NCBI GenBank assembly: GCA_934691725.1
Contig: CAKUTF010000022.1
Span: 1-44,312 of the forward strand
Direction: 5' to 3'
Length of the DNA stretch: 44,312 nucleotides
Source of the DNA: an uncultured Fibrobacter sp.
GTDB lineage: Bacteria; Fibrobacterota; Fibrobacteria; Fibrobacterales; Fibrobacteraceae
A model generated the notes under the pieces. The model did not search any database. It had not been told where the DNA came from and saw only the letters and a program-made list of their open reading frames with translations. Below are positions 33,085 to 42,967 of this stretch, one piece after another. Every line of letters begins with the position of its first letter. Within the stretch, counting starts at the first letter, position 1. A program made the position numbers and the translations under genes.

Positions 33085-36000
33085 ATGTTCCGATTTTTCC
33101 GGGCGTTCCTTGTCCTCGCCGCGGTTCTCTTTGCCGACGACCGCATCCCGAACATCGACTTTACATGCGATACGTGCAGCAGACGCCATCTCGATAGCCT
33201 GAACGTCTATGACAGACCGGTCATTCGCGTAAACCAGGTGGGATTCCGCCCGGCGGACAACCACAAGTTCGCCTTCGTCGCCGACCCTGGCGCGACGACG
33301 TTCAAGGTGATCGACGCTTCGAGCGGGGCCTCCGCCTGGGAAGGGACTCTTTCGCCGCTCGGCAGCTGGACAAAGCCGAACATCTGGGTGAACGGGGCTT
33401 TCAATTCCATCAGCTCCGTCTATGAATTCGGCTCCGCGGATTCGCTTTCGAATGCCACGGAAAATCTCTACGCCGCCGACTTTTCCAAACTCACAAGCCC
33501 GGGGACCTACTTCATGGTCGTCGGGAAGGACACTTCGTTTCCGTTCATCATCGACGAATATCTCTTCAACGCGGTCTTCGAGACAACGCTCCGGTTCTTC
33601 GGCATCCAGCGCTGCGGAAAGACCAACTCGCAGCTTCACGGAGCGTGCCATGTCAAGGACGGACAGTCGCTCGGGCACGACCTTTCCGGCGGGTGGCACG
33701 ACTGCGGCGACCATTTCAAGGTCAGCCAGACGCTCGGGTATGCGGCTTTCGTCCTCTCGCTCGCCTACAACGTCTATTCGGAACGCGCAGAAGACAATTA
33801 CGGAGCCTCCTACAACGACACGGTGACGACCGACGGCATCCCGGACATTCTCTGGGAAGCGAAAGTCGGGGTGGATTATCTCTACAAGCTCTACAAGGCG
33901 TCCAAGGCGGACGGTTTAATCGAAAAAGGCGACATGTACCATTCGATAGGCGTCGGTTCCGCGGACCACCAGTTCTGGGACGTTCCCGAACACCAGGACG
34001 CCCAGAGCCCCGCCAAGGGAGGCGCCCCGCGACCGGTCCAAAAAGGAATCGGTACAAACGCAGCCGGAATGTATGCGGCAGCTCTATCCCTCTTCGCCGT
34101 CGGCTGGGAAATGTACCAGACGGACCATTATTCGGATTCCCTGATTGCGGCGGCCAAGGATATTTATCGGAACATCATCGCAAAATACGCTCCCGACGGA
34201 AAGACTACCGACGAACTCCAAGGCTTCTACACGGGCGGCGGACCTCTCTATGACGATGCGGCGGCAGCGGCCCTCGCCCTCTGGTATGCGACGCGCGATT
34301 CGAGCTACGCCTTCGACCTCTACAAGAACACGGCGATAAACGACAACGCTTCGAACTACAAGTACAACCTCCCCTACTTCCGCGGAGGCTACCTCGGGCA
34401 CCAGAGCGGATTCTACCCGGGCGGCTGGATGACCGACTACGAAAACATCCACGCCTACGTCCTCTTCGGGTTCGCGAAGCTGATCCTCCCGACAGCCGCC
34501 AAGGCACAGAGCTACGGCATCCAGGCAGACGAACGAGATACGCTTCTCACGCGTCTGATCGCCACGATGACGCGCCTCACCGATGACGGCACCCAGGGAG
34601 ATTCCGTCGTCAGCACGAACCCTTACGGCAGCTTCACGGTCGTCCCGCCCTACAACCTGGTGTGGACTTCTAGCGACTGGGGATTCAACCGCTACAACAT
34701 GGGAGCGGCGAATGCGGTCTTCATGCTCTACGACATGACGGGCGACGAACAATACCTGAACGTCGCGCTCGACAACTTCTATTACAACATGGGCGCGAAC
34801 CCGTGGGGCCTTTCGTTCATCATGGGCGCAGGTTCACGAACCGAAAACCATCCGCACAACCGCGCATCGAACCCGGACGGCTACAACGCAGGCGGGATGC
34901 CCTATGAATACAGATGTCCCAAGGGCGCGCTGATGGGAGGCGCCGCTCCGCACCAGACGCTCAAGGACGACTGGAACGACTACACGGCGACCGAAACGTG
35001 CATCGACTTCTCGGCGCAGTTCATCATCCCGGGACTGAGCCTTTCGAAAAAGGTTCCCGAAGACGTCGAAGGTCCGCTGTTCTCGAACATCCAGGGAACG
35101 CCTGTCACCGACACGTCGGCGGTCATCAGCTGGAACACGAACGAGCGCGCCATCGTCACCGTTTACTACGCGACAACTCCCGACGGCGCAAAGGTCGATT
35201 CCGTAACGGCTCCGGGCGGGGTCGGCGGAGCGGTCACCATCGGAGGCCTCACACCGGGCGAAACCTACTACTTCTACCTGGTCGGGCACGATGTCAAGAT
35301 GAACTTCACCACAGACGACAACCACGGCAAGTGGTATTCCTGGACACAGACGCTTTCGAGCGCAAACATCAGCGGCGTGACGATTTGCCAGGTGACGGAC
35401 AAGAGCGCGCACATCTACTGGTGGACGGGCGAACAGGCGACAAACGGCATCGTCAAGTTCGGGGAAAGCGCAGGGAGCCTTTCTTCTTCGGCGGTCGCCG
35501 ATTCCGGCAAGGCGGTCCGGTTCCACGAAGCGATCCTTTCGAATCTGAACGCCGGAACAACCTATTACTTCGACGTTTCTTCCGGAGCCTCCACCGACGA
35601 CAATTCGGGCAAGCATTACAGCTTCACGACTTCGAGCGAAGCGACTTACGCGGATTTCAACGTCTATATCAAGCCGTCATCCTACCAGTCCGCCTGCAGC
35701 AGCTGGGAAACCTGCAACACGCTCTTCGTCTCCGTGACGAACAACGATACGATAGCCTACGAGAACGCGGAACTCAGGCTCTACCTCAAGACGTCGAACC
35801 TAAGCCCGGTCAGCTACATCAAGTCTGTCTGGGACGGAACCGGGACATCCGCCGGCATGGGAGACGTTTCGTTCGGAACGCCCCAGAGCGACGGTCTCGG
35901 CGGCTATTACCTGCCGATAACGCTCGTCGGGACATTTGCTGTCTCGGGCCAATACCTTTTCCAGCTCAAGTTCACCGCGGCAACGTTCAAGGATTTGGAA

Positions 36001-38832
36001 GGCTCCTGGTCGCTCCGCGAGCATAAAGACGCGTCCGATCCGGTCCCGTTCGAGGGAATCGACCTCACCAAAGGCCCTTACTATTCGGGTTCCGAAACCA
36101 CCTACCTCGAAGAAGTGAACGGAACGAAGGAAGTCGCTTACCGAAAAGTCCCCTATGTCACGATTTTCTACCACGGGACGCACATCTACGGCTACCCGCC
36201 CGACTACGACGCCTCTTCGAGCGACCTTTCCATTGCGCGGACGCTTTCGCTTGACTTCTTCACGCCATTCAAGTCCCCCGCGACATCCATCGAGGATACG
36301 GTCCGCTCGGCGACATACACCGGCGAAAGCAAGGTTTCCCCATCCGGATTCCTCGACGATTTCGAAGGCAACGGCGTTTCCTATTTCGGTTCGAACACGG
36401 AATATGTCAAAAAATACGACAGCTACGTTTTCTCCGTTTCCAAGGATCTCGCCTACGGAAACAACATGGTGGAATGGGTGACGTGGCACAACCACGGCGC
36501 AAACGCGAAAGGAAGCTACGACTGCGCTTGCAAGGTCGTCCGCTCGAACGTGGAATGGGATTCCATTACGACGCCGCTCGAAAAGCGCTACCTGCGCTTC
36601 CACATCGATACGGTCCGTGCGTATGTCGGAAAGCGCGCCCAGGTGACCGTCTCCCTCTACGATTCCACGGGAACGCTGCTCGACGGGGAGAACATCACGG
36701 TCAAGCTCGCCGTCGCCGAAGGCTCCGTCTTCTTCTACACGTCCGCGACAGCCGACATTGCGACTACCACACTTACGCTTGTAAACGGAAGCGCGACATT
36801 CTTTGTCTCGGGCGAAACGCCGCTCGAAACGATCCTCTACGCGACAGCGGCAAGTTCCGGCTCCAAATACAGCTATACGTCCGCCAAAGCGCAACTTTTC
36901 ATCGAGGAGCTTCCCCCGTGGCCGATAATCTCTTCCGCCGAGATGCTCGACACGGACTGCGACAACGTTCCGGACCAGATGAAGATAATCCTCACCACGA
37001 CCTATTCCGAATCCCAGAAGTTCCGGTCGGTTTCCTTTGAATACCGCGGCGACACGATCGAGGTTTCGAACGCAGACATTTCCGATTCGCTCGTCACGGT
37101 TTCGTTCAGGCCCAAGGACACGACCGCGTTCACGAACCCGCAAGGCTCCGTCACGCTCCGAAGCGACATCTCCGGCGAGATAAAATCCAGCACGGACTTC
37201 TACCGCGACGCCGTCTCCCCGACCGTCCTTTCGCTATCTGTCCTCGAACGCCTCGACACGGCGAGCGCCGACCGGATCTACATCCAGTTCTCGGAACCGA
37301 TTTCCGCACCGGGGCTTTCCTTCCCGCTCGCTCTCTTCGACAAAAACGGCCAACCGTCCGAAAAGACTCCGAGCGTCACCTCCTCGAAACTTTACAACGA
37401 AGCGCTCAATGTCTGGGAATTTACCGTTGCCTTCGATGCGGACAAAAGCTCGCTAATCACCGAGGGCATGAAGGGCCAGCTTCTCGCAAGTTCCACGATT
37501 ACGGACATTTCGGGCAACGGCGTTTCCACGACGTGCGCAGCCCCGATTCATCCGTTCATGCTCAAGATTTTGCCGGTTCCGCTCAGATACGCGAGCATTT
37601 CGGATGCGGACGGAGACGGTCTCGCCGAACACGTCGTCGCGAGTTTCGTTTCGGGCGTCGATGAAAGGCACGCCCCGGACAGCATCGCGGCGATTTTCGG
37701 CAGCGCGGTTCCCGAGACGCTCTTCGCCAAAACCTTCACGTGGAACGCAGAAAGGACGGAAGCGACGCTCGAACTGCCGTCGCCGTTCAAGCTCGGCAAC
37801 ACAAGCGGAAACTATTCGGGACTTTCCCCAAAAGGCGGCGACCTCGTCGGAGCGGGCCTTCTCGTGCAGCACAAGGGAAGCGGCGCCCATTACGAAAGCG
37901 ACTCGACGCTTGCCGAAGACCTCACGGGTCCCGTCATCCTCGGCGGAAAGGTCAGCGCAGCGGGCTCCTTCGTCTCGCTCGTCGTCGAAGCTAGCGAGCC
38001 TCTCGCCGTCGGCGATTCAAGTCACGCGCCGATACAGAGGGAACGCAAAGGACCCCTAAACGTCTTCCCGAGCCGCTATACCCTCGGAAGCAACACGTTC
38101 AACATGCTCTACGCGCAAGATGCGGAAACCGCCGTCCAGGAAGGCGACCGGATCCGCTTTACGCCGCTAGACGAAACGCTCTTCCTCGACCGGAGCGGCA
38201 ACAGGCCCGCACGCGAAAATCCGTGGGCGGACGTCACCGGGGCGGGAAATCCCCAGATAGCTTTCAAGTTCTCCCCCGAGAATCCGGTTTCGGACATTTC
38301 CCCGTCGAAATCCGAAGCCTGCGGAGAAGAACACGCCGACTTCCGCCTGTTCGTCCTCGACCAGGAAACCCGCAAGTGGGACATCTACGAAAACGGTGAA
38401 CTCGTCGCAAGCAAGGACTCTTCGGGCTATTCTTTCGACGGAATGCTCTTCCTTGTCGAAATGGGCGTTCCGCGCGGAACGAGCCTCGGCGAAGCCCCTG
38501 CGTGGAAAGCCCTCCTCCTCGATGTGGACCTGCCGTTCTACAGCAACCTGGGAAACTTCGTGAACCGCTTCCATGAAAAATTCGAAATCGCGCCGAAACA
38601 CCTGTCAAGCGACAACCAAATAACGATGCGCGTCGAATGGCTTTCCCGCTGCACAAAGGGTCTCGTTTCAAGCGACGGCAAGGCCCTAGGCACGGGCGCC
38701 TACATCGTCAAGGCGAACATCAAGACGCGTTTTGTCCCGAACCCGGACGGCGACGCGGAAACAGTCCGCCGTTTCTCCACGAAGGACAGCTACAAAAAGA
38801 CCCAGACCTTCGGGGTCCGCCGCATCCGTTAA
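33085..38832 (+). CDS. Giant secreted GH9 endoglucanase, tandem copy 2
   Basis: 1915 residues from ATG 33085, with AAAGGAG 6 nt upstream. The signal peptide is MFRFFRAFLVLAAVLFADD. The order matches copy 1: CelD_N-type Ig domain with VIRVNQVGFRPADN near 46, GH9 barrel with GGWHDCGDHFKVSQ near 204, HPHNRASNPDG near 588 and DYTATETCIDFSAQ near 635, two fibronectin-III-like domains (about 670-850), then ~1000 residues of beta modules and a basic end, TQTFGVRRIR. The catalytic Asp pair and Glu are present. Similarity along the whole length, including the C-terminal modules (YASISDADGDG here, YAKIEDREGDG in copy 1), shows ancient tandem duplication. It is secreted and probably cell-surface or culture-fluid located. 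It has its own upstream region after the copy 1 terminator. Confidence 0.92.
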   Translation: MFRFFRAFLVLAAVLFADDRIPNIDFTCDTCSRRHLDSLNVYDRPVIRVNQVGFRPADNHKFAFVADPGATTFKVIDASSGASAWEGTLSPLGSWTKPNIWVNGAFNSISSVYEFGSADSLSNATENLYAADFSKLTSPGTYFMVVGKDTSFPFIIDEYLFNAVFETTLRFFGIQRCGKTNSQLHGACHVKDGQSLGHDLSGGWHDCGDHFKVSQTLGYAAFVLSLAYNVYSERAEDNYGASYNDTVTTDGIPDILWEAKVGVDYLYKLYKASKADGLIEKGDMYHSIGVGSADHQFWDVPEHQDAQSPAKGGAPRPVQKGIGTNAAGMYAAALSLFAVGWEMYQTDHYSDSLIAAAKDIYRNIIAKYAPDGKTTDELQGFYTGGGPLYDDAAAAALALWYATRDSSYAFDLYKNTAINDNASNYKYNLPYFRGGYLGHQSGFYPGGWMTDYENIHAYVLFGFAKLILPTAAKAQSYGIQADERDTLLTRLIATMTRLTDDGTQGDSVVSTNPYGSFTVVPPYNLVWTSSDWGFNRYNMGAANAVFMLYDMTGDEQYLNVALDNFYYNMGANPWGLSFIMGAGSRTENHPHNRASNPDGYNAGGMPYEYRCPKGALMGGAAPHQTLKDDWNDYTATETCIDFSAQFIIPGLSLSKKVPEDVEGPLFSNIQGTPVTDTSAVISWNTNERAIVTVYYATTPDGAKVDSVTAPGGVGGAVTIGGLTPGETYYFYLVGHDVKMNFTTDDNHGKWYSWTQTLSSANISGVTICQVTDKSAHIYWWTGEQATNGIVKFGESAGSLSSSAVADSGKAVRFHEAILSNLNAGTTYYFDVSSGASTDDNSGKHYSFTTSSEATYADFNVYIKPSSYQSACSSWETCNTLFVSVTNNDTIAYENAELRLYLKTSNLSPVSYIKSVWDGTGTSAGMGDVSFGTPQSDGLGGYYLPITLVGTFAVSGQYLFQLKFTAATFKDLEGSWSLREHKDASDPVPFEGIDLTKGPYYSGSETTYLEEVNGTKEVAYRKVPYVTIFYHGTHIYGYPPDYDASSSDLSIARTLSLDFFTPFKSPATSIEDTVRSATYTGESKVSPSGFLDDFEGNGVSYFGSNTEYVKKYDSYVFSVSKDLAYGNNMVEWVTWHNHGANAKGSYDCACKVVRSNVEWDSITTPLEKRYLRFHIDTVRAYVGKRAQVTVSLYDSTGTLLDGENITVKLAVAEGSVFFYTSATADIATTTLTLVNGSATFFVSGETPLETILYATAASSGSKYSYTSAKAQLFIEELPPWPIISSAEMLDTDCDNVPDQMKIILTTTYSESQKFRSVSFEYRGDTIEVSNADISDSLVTVSFRPKDTTAFTNPQGSVTLRSDISGEIKSSTDFYRDAVSPTVLSLSVLERLDTASADRIYIQFSEPISAPGLSFPLALFDKNGQPSEKTPSVTSSKLYNEALNVWEFTVAFDADKSSLITEGMKGQLLASSTITDISGNGVSTTCAAPIHPFMLKILPVPLRYASISDADGDGLAEHVVASFVSGVDERHAPDSIAAIFGSAVPETLFAKTFTWNAERTEATLELPSPFKLGNTSGNYSGLSPKGGDLVGAGLLVQHKGSGAHYESDSTLAEDLTGPVILGGKVSAAGSFVSLVVEASEPLAVGDSSHAPIQRERKGPLNVFPSRYTLGSNTFNMLYAQDAETAVQEGDRIRFTPLDETLFLDRSGNRPARENPWADVTGAGNPQIAFKFSPENPVSDISPSKSEACGEEHADFRLFVLDQETRKWDIYENGELVASKDSSGYSFDGMLFLVEMGVPRGTSLGEAPAWKALLLDVDLPFYSNLGNFVNRFHEKFEIAPKHLSSDNQITMRVEWLSRCTKGLVSSDGKALGTGAYIVKANIKTRFVPNPDGDAETVRRFSTKDSYKKTQTFGVRRIR

Positions 38833-38850
38833 AATTTTTCCGTGCTTCCC

Positions 38851-38880
38851 AAAGTACGCTTCGACGGGCGTACTTTTTCT
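38851..38880 (+). terminator. Terminator after GH9 copy 2
   Basis: AAAGTACGC, an 8-nt loop and GCGTACTTT, then TTCTTTT: a 9-bp stem with a U-run. Confidence 0.85.
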
Positions 38881-38931
38881 TTTAAAACTTGTAAAAAATC
38901 AATTATATTAAAAGCAAGGATTTTTTAAGAG

Positions 38932-41181
38932 ATGGAAGCATTCGAGTTCAACATCCATTTTCTGCACGGGACCATCGCGTTACTTTTCTGCATGGTCCTG
39001 CTTCCGCTGATCCTTTCGACGGTCCTTTCCAACATCCTCGCCAAGAACCTCCAAAAGAACCTGATCTACCTGCTTCTCCTGGATATCCTCTGGAATGTCC
39101 TCGCCTTTGTGGAACAGCTCCCGGAAGGCTACATTTCAAAGCCGTCGAGGGAAGTCGTCTATCTGCTGGGCGCACTCTGCTGGGTCCAATACGGCTACGC
39201 CATCATCAAGACGACAGCGGGCATCGCCGGCGAATCGCTCAGGCCTTTCTGGAAACGGGTCCTGCCGGCGTTCCGCATCTGGAATGCGGTAGGCATCGTA
39301 TTCGTCATTGCGACGGGGCTTTTCGGGAAATTCTATCCCGATATCGTGGAAAACTGGTACGGCTATACCGCGCTCAATTCCCTCTACGCCATTTTCGCCA
39401 TCGCCGCCTTCCTGGTCTTCCCCATCATCTGTTCGGCTGTCATCTCGTTCCAGGCCTTGCATACGCGCGCCCACCGCATCCACCGAATCGTCTTTGTGAC
39501 ATTCGTCACGGCTATCGTCGGCGGCCTCACCATGGACGCCCTGCTTCCGGCCATGGGACTTTTCCTCTACGGCGAAAGCGCGGCGATTTTCATGTTCATC
39601 ATCACGATTGTTCTCTACCGTGCCAATTCCGCTATTTCGCAGACGGGAATCGACACTTCCAATTCGTTGAAACTCATCGTCCAGGAACTAGAAGACGGCG
39701 TCCTGCTTTTGAATTCCGACGGAAAGATCGAAATGGCGAATCCGTCCGTCTGCAAGATGCTAGGCTTCGGCGAAAAGCTCCTTCTGCAGCATCCCGTTTC
39801 CCGCTTCATTCCCGACCTCCGCTCCTTAGGCCCGCTAAATAACGTCCCCGTCTATCTGAACAACAATTCGTTCGCCGCGACAATTTCCGTTTCGCCGCTC
39901 TACTCCAACCGGATCCTGTTCGGCTACAAGGTCATCCTCAGGGATTCCTGCCTGAAGGAAGATTTCCAGAAAAAGCTTTCCAAGCTGCAAGGCGAATTCA
40001 ACGATGAACGGGACGCCATCCGCTTTAAAATCATCACGCTCCAGCAGCTCTACCGGACGCAGCAGGTCTTTCTGAATTCCCTGCTCGACAACATCCCGAC
40101 GCGCCTTTGGGCGAAAAACCTCACGGGCGCCTATACGCAGCAGAACAAGAAGGACATTGCGGTTCGCGGGAACAGGATAAGCATCGTCGAAAGCCCGGAA
40201 TTCAGCGAACTCGAAGCGCAGGCGTTGGAATCCTCCGGGCATATCGTCGTAAAGAACGAGACGTCCATCGATGGGAACGGCAAAAAACACTGGGAAAAAC
40301 AGACCGCGGTCCCGATTTACGACGAAGCGCAGCAGATCAAGGGCGTACTCGGGCTAATCGAGGACACGACGGACTTCCACGCCATCGAAGAGGAGAGAAA
40401 CCAGCTACGCGAGAACCTGCTCAAGGCGTCGAACTTCGAAGACATGAGCAACGTAGCCGGCGGCCTCGCCCACGACTTCAACAACATCCTTTCGGGAATC
40501 ATCGGCTACTGCGAACTTGCACAGGCGACCATTCCCTCTACCGCGGACTGCGAACGTCCGAAAAAATACCTGGAAAACATGCGGCGTTCCATGAACAATG
40601 CGGCAAATCTCGTCAAGCGGACCTACGACCAGCTCAAGCTACGGGAAGGCAAGCAGGAAAAGAAGACGGAAAACTTCAACGTGGGGCTTGTTTTCGACGA
40701 GGTCAAGAATGCGCTACTCCCGATGCTCCCCCCGAATGTCCAGATTTTCAAGGAATCCGGCGACGACATGTTCGCTTACGGCAACCCGACCGACTTCCAC
40801 CGCATCATGATGAACATGGGAAAGAACGCCATCCTGGCCATGACCCAGACCGGCGGTTCCCTGACCTACTCCTGCATCCAGAAAGATGTCGCGGAGCAAA
40901 TCGTCTCGCCGTTTTCGACCGTTCCGAAAGGCACCTACCTATACATTTCCGTAAAGGACACGGGAACGGGCATGACGCCCGACGTCCTGAAGCACGTTTT
41001 TACGCCCTATTTTACGACCCGCGCACCGGGACAGGGCTCGGGCATCGGTCTCGCAGTGGCGATGAAGCTCCTAAAATCCGCCGGAGCATACGTTTCCATC
41101 GAAACGACCATCGGAAAAGGAACTAATTTTGAACTATATTGGCCTTTAGCAAAACAAACGGAGGACAAACCCCATGCCTAA
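38932..41181 (+). CDS. Hybrid-free sensor histidine kinase with 7TM and PAS domains
   Basis: 749 residues. About seven hydrophobic segments in residues 1-225 fit the N-terminal 7TM region of histidine kinases. A PAS domain follows (about 235-335, with LEDGVLLLNSDGKIEMANPS), then a short coiled coil and a second PAS (about 370-480). The H-box VAGGLAHDFNNILSGIIGY has the phospho-accepting His 514, of the ntrB-like type. The ATPase domain has the N-box NMGKNAILAM, G1 VKDTGTGMTP, the F-box FTPYFTT and G2 GQGSGIGLAVAMKL. It senses an unknown signal at the membrane. The stop overlaps the start of the next receiver gene by 8 nt. AAGGA lies 13 nt before the ATG, so the start is only fairly sure. Confidence 0.88.
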   Translation: MEAFEFNIHFLHGTIALLFCMVLLPLILSTVLSNILAKNLQKNLIYLLLLDILWNVLAFVEQLPEGYISKPSREVVYLLGALCWVQYGYAIIKTTAGIAGESLRPFWKRVLPAFRIWNAVGIVFVIATGLFGKFYPDIVENWYGYTALNSLYAIFAIAAFLVFPIICSAVISFQALHTRAHRIHRIVFVTFVTAIVGGLTMDALLPAMGLFLYGESAAIFMFIITIVLYRANSAISQTGIDTSNSLKLIVQELEDGVLLLNSDGKIEMANPSVCKMLGFGEKLLLQHPVSRFIPDLRSLGPLNNVPVYLNNNSFAATISVSPLYSNRILFGYKVILRDSCLKEDFQKKLSKLQGEFNDERDAIRFKIITLQQLYRTQQVFLNSLLDNIPTRLWAKNLTGAYTQQNKKDIAVRGNRISIVESPEFSELEAQALESSGHIVVKNETSIDGNGKKHWEKQTAVPIYDEAQQIKGVLGLIEDTTDFHAIEEERNQLRENLLKASNFEDMSNVAGGLAHDFNNILSGIIGYCELAQATIPSTADCERPKKYLENMRRSMNNAANLVKRTYDQLKLREGKQEKKTENFNVGLVFDEVKNALLPMLPPNVQIFKESGDDMFAYGNPTDFHRIMMNMGKNAILAMTQTGGSLTYSCIQKDVAEQIVSPFSTVPKGTYLYISVKDTGTGMTPDVLKHVFTPYFTTRAPGQGSGIGLAVAMKLLKSAGAYVSIETTIGKGTNFELYWPLAKQTEDKPHA

Positions 41182-41554
41182 AGTACTCATCATCGACGAC
41201 GAAGAAGATATCCGTTCCGTTCTCAAGGACATGCTCGGCATGTCCGGCTACGAAGTGGACACCGCCGAAAACGGAAAGAAAGCGAAAGAACTTTACGACA
41301 AGAACGAATACGATGTCGTCGTCACGGACATCATCATGCCGGAACAGGACGGTTTCGAAGTCATCCTCGACTACCGCAACAAGAACCAGCTTGACCGCAT
41401 CATCGCAATCAGCGGCGGCGGACGCACCTCGTCGGAAGACTACCTGAACATCGCAAACCACTTCGGCGTTTCGTCCATCTTTTCGAAGCCGCCTAACTAC
41501 AAGGACCTGATTGCCAAGGTCGATGAAATCGTGGCCGCCCACAAGAAAGGCTAG
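41174..41554 (+). CDS. Single-domain response regulator (receiver)
   Basis: A 126-residue CheY-like receiver. The acidic pair D8-D9, phospho-acceptor D52 (VTDIIMPEQDG), a Ser in place of the usual Thr (AISGGG) and Lys in FSKPP are all present. There is no output domain, so it probably relays phosphate or binds a partner. GGAGG lies 9 nt before ATG 41174, inside the kinase end. With the kinase and the sigma-54 activator it forms a three-gene phosphorelay-like operon. Confidence 0.9.
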   Translation: MPKVLIIDDEEDIRSVLKDMLGMSGYEVDTAENGKKAKELYDKNEYDVVVTDIIMPEQDGFEVILDYRNKNQLDRIIAISGGGRTSSEDYLNIANHFGVSSIFSKPPNYKDLIAKVDEIVAAHKKG

Positions 41555-41563
41555 CCCGAAGCG

Positions 41564-42967
41564 ATGAACGTCCTGTTGGCAGATGCGGACAGGAAGGCAA
41601 TCGACCAGATTGCAAAGTCCTGGTCCCTTTCCGATGTCAAGCTTTACACGGTTTCCGATTCCACGGCCCTCTTCAGCGCGATAGAAAAGAACGCGATAGA
41701 TTTCGCCTTTCTCGACATATCGCTGCTCCTGCACCGGGACGTCGATGTCATCAGCTTTTTCAAGTCGCACAACCCGGAAGCGACTGTAGTCTTGCTTTGC
41801 ACGCCGCAGACGTCCAAGGATGCGGAAAGCGCGCTTTCCCACGGAGCGGAATCCTACCTGGTGAAGCCGGTCGCAGTCCGCACGCTCGAAGATGTCGCGA
41901 GAAAGCATCTGCAAGGGCTTGAAACGTCGAACAGCTACCGCGAGCTCCAGGGGCATCTGCTCGAGAACCTCCTCGGGGACACGCCCGGGATGCAGAAGAT
42001 TCTGCGGCTTCTCTACAAGGTCGCCCCCACCACAAGCTCCGTGCTGATTACGGGAGAATCCGGATCGGGCAAGGAGTTTCTCGCGCGGATCGTACACCGG
42101 CTTTCCAAGCGCGCTAGCGAACCGTTCGTCGCCGTGAACTGCAGCGCGATTCCGGAAAACCTGGTCGAAAGCGAACTTTTCGGCAGCAAGAAAGGCGCCT
42201 TTACCGGCTCAACATCCGACAAGAAGGGGCTTTTCGAAGAAGCGAACGGCGGCACGCTATTTCTCGACGAGATTGGCGAACTATCCCAGGCGACGCAGGT
42301 CAAGCTCTTGCGGTTCCTGCAAAGCCACGAGACACGACGGGTCGGCGAAACGGAAAACCGCTATCTCGACGTCCGCATCATCGCGGCGACTAATGCGGAC
42401 CTTGCGCTCGAAATGACGAAGAAGACTTTCCGGGAAGACCTCTACTACCGGTTGAACACGTTCCACATCCACGTTCCCCCGCTACGGGAACGCCGCTCGA
42501 CCATCCCGAACCTCGTCAAATACTTTGTACTGAAATTCGAAAAGGAAGAGCACAAGGTCATCCAGAAAATCGAACCGGCGGCGCAGATGGCCCTCGCCAC
42601 CTACAGCTACCCGGGAAACGTCCGCGAACTCGAAAACATCATCGAACATGCGGTCGTGCTTTCCGAAAACGGAACGATCCGTCTCGAAGACCTGCCGGAC
42701 GAACTGAACTATTCCGCGACGACCAAGGAACTCTTGCCCGCTCCGGGCGGAACCTCCGAAATCCGGTCCGTTCCCGAAGAAAGCGTCCCACTAAAAATCG
42801 GGCAGGCCACCCCCGACGACATTCTTCCGCTAGACGAAATGGAAAAGCGGCATATTTTGCGCGCACTAGACATCTGCAAGGGCAACAAGACCGAAGTTGC
42901 GGAACGCCTCGGGATCAGCCGGGCAACGCTCTGGCGAAAGCTCAAGGACCACAAGATCGAAATCTAG
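41564..42967 (+). CDS. NtrC-type sigma-54 activator with GAFTGS loop
   Basis: A 467-residue regulator. The receiver domain covers residues 1-120; D7, D9 and D51 fit, although its signature is weak. The AAA+ sigma-54 interaction domain spans about 137-385: Walker A GESGSGKE near 164, ESELFGSKKGAFTGS with GAFTGS at 211-216, Walker B GGTLFLDEIGELS, RRVGETENRYLDVRIIAATN, REDLYYRLN and YPGNVRELEN. The usual GAFTGA reads GAFTGS. The C-terminal Fis-type helix-turn-helix is NKTEVAERLGISRATLWRKL. It activates sigma-54 RNA polymerase at enhancer sites once phosphorylated, probably by the kinase two genes upstream. It starts 9 nt after the receiver stop and its ribosome site is weak. Confidence 0.92.
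   Translation: MNVLLADADRKAIDQIAKSWSLSDVKLYTVSDSTALFSAIEKNAIDFAFLDISLLLHRDVDVISFFKSHNPEATVVLLCTPQTSKDAESALSHGAESYLVKPVAVRTLEDVARKHLQGLETSNSYRELQGHLLENLLGDTPGMQKILRLLYKVAPTTSSVLITGESGSGKEFLARIVHRLSKRASEPFVAVNCSAIPENLVESELFGSKKGAFTGSTSDKKGLFEEANGGTLFLDEIGELSQATQVKLLRFLQSHETRRVGETENRYLDVRIIAATNADLALEMTKKTFREDLYYRLNTFHIHVPPLRERRSTIPNLVKYFVLKFEKEEHKVIQKIEPAAQMALATYSYPGNVRELENIIEHAVVLSENGTIRLEDLPDELNYSATTKELLPAPGGTSEIRSVPEESVPLKIGQATPDDILPLDEMEKRHILRALDICKGNKTEVAERLGISRATLWRKLKDHKIEI

Noticed and set aside
35800..37143. 447-codon minus-strand frame inside GH9 copy 2 (also 28270-29331, 29485-30705, 31609-32499)
   Set aside because: These are shadows of high-GC coding DNA on the other strand; no ribosome sites, no known motifs.
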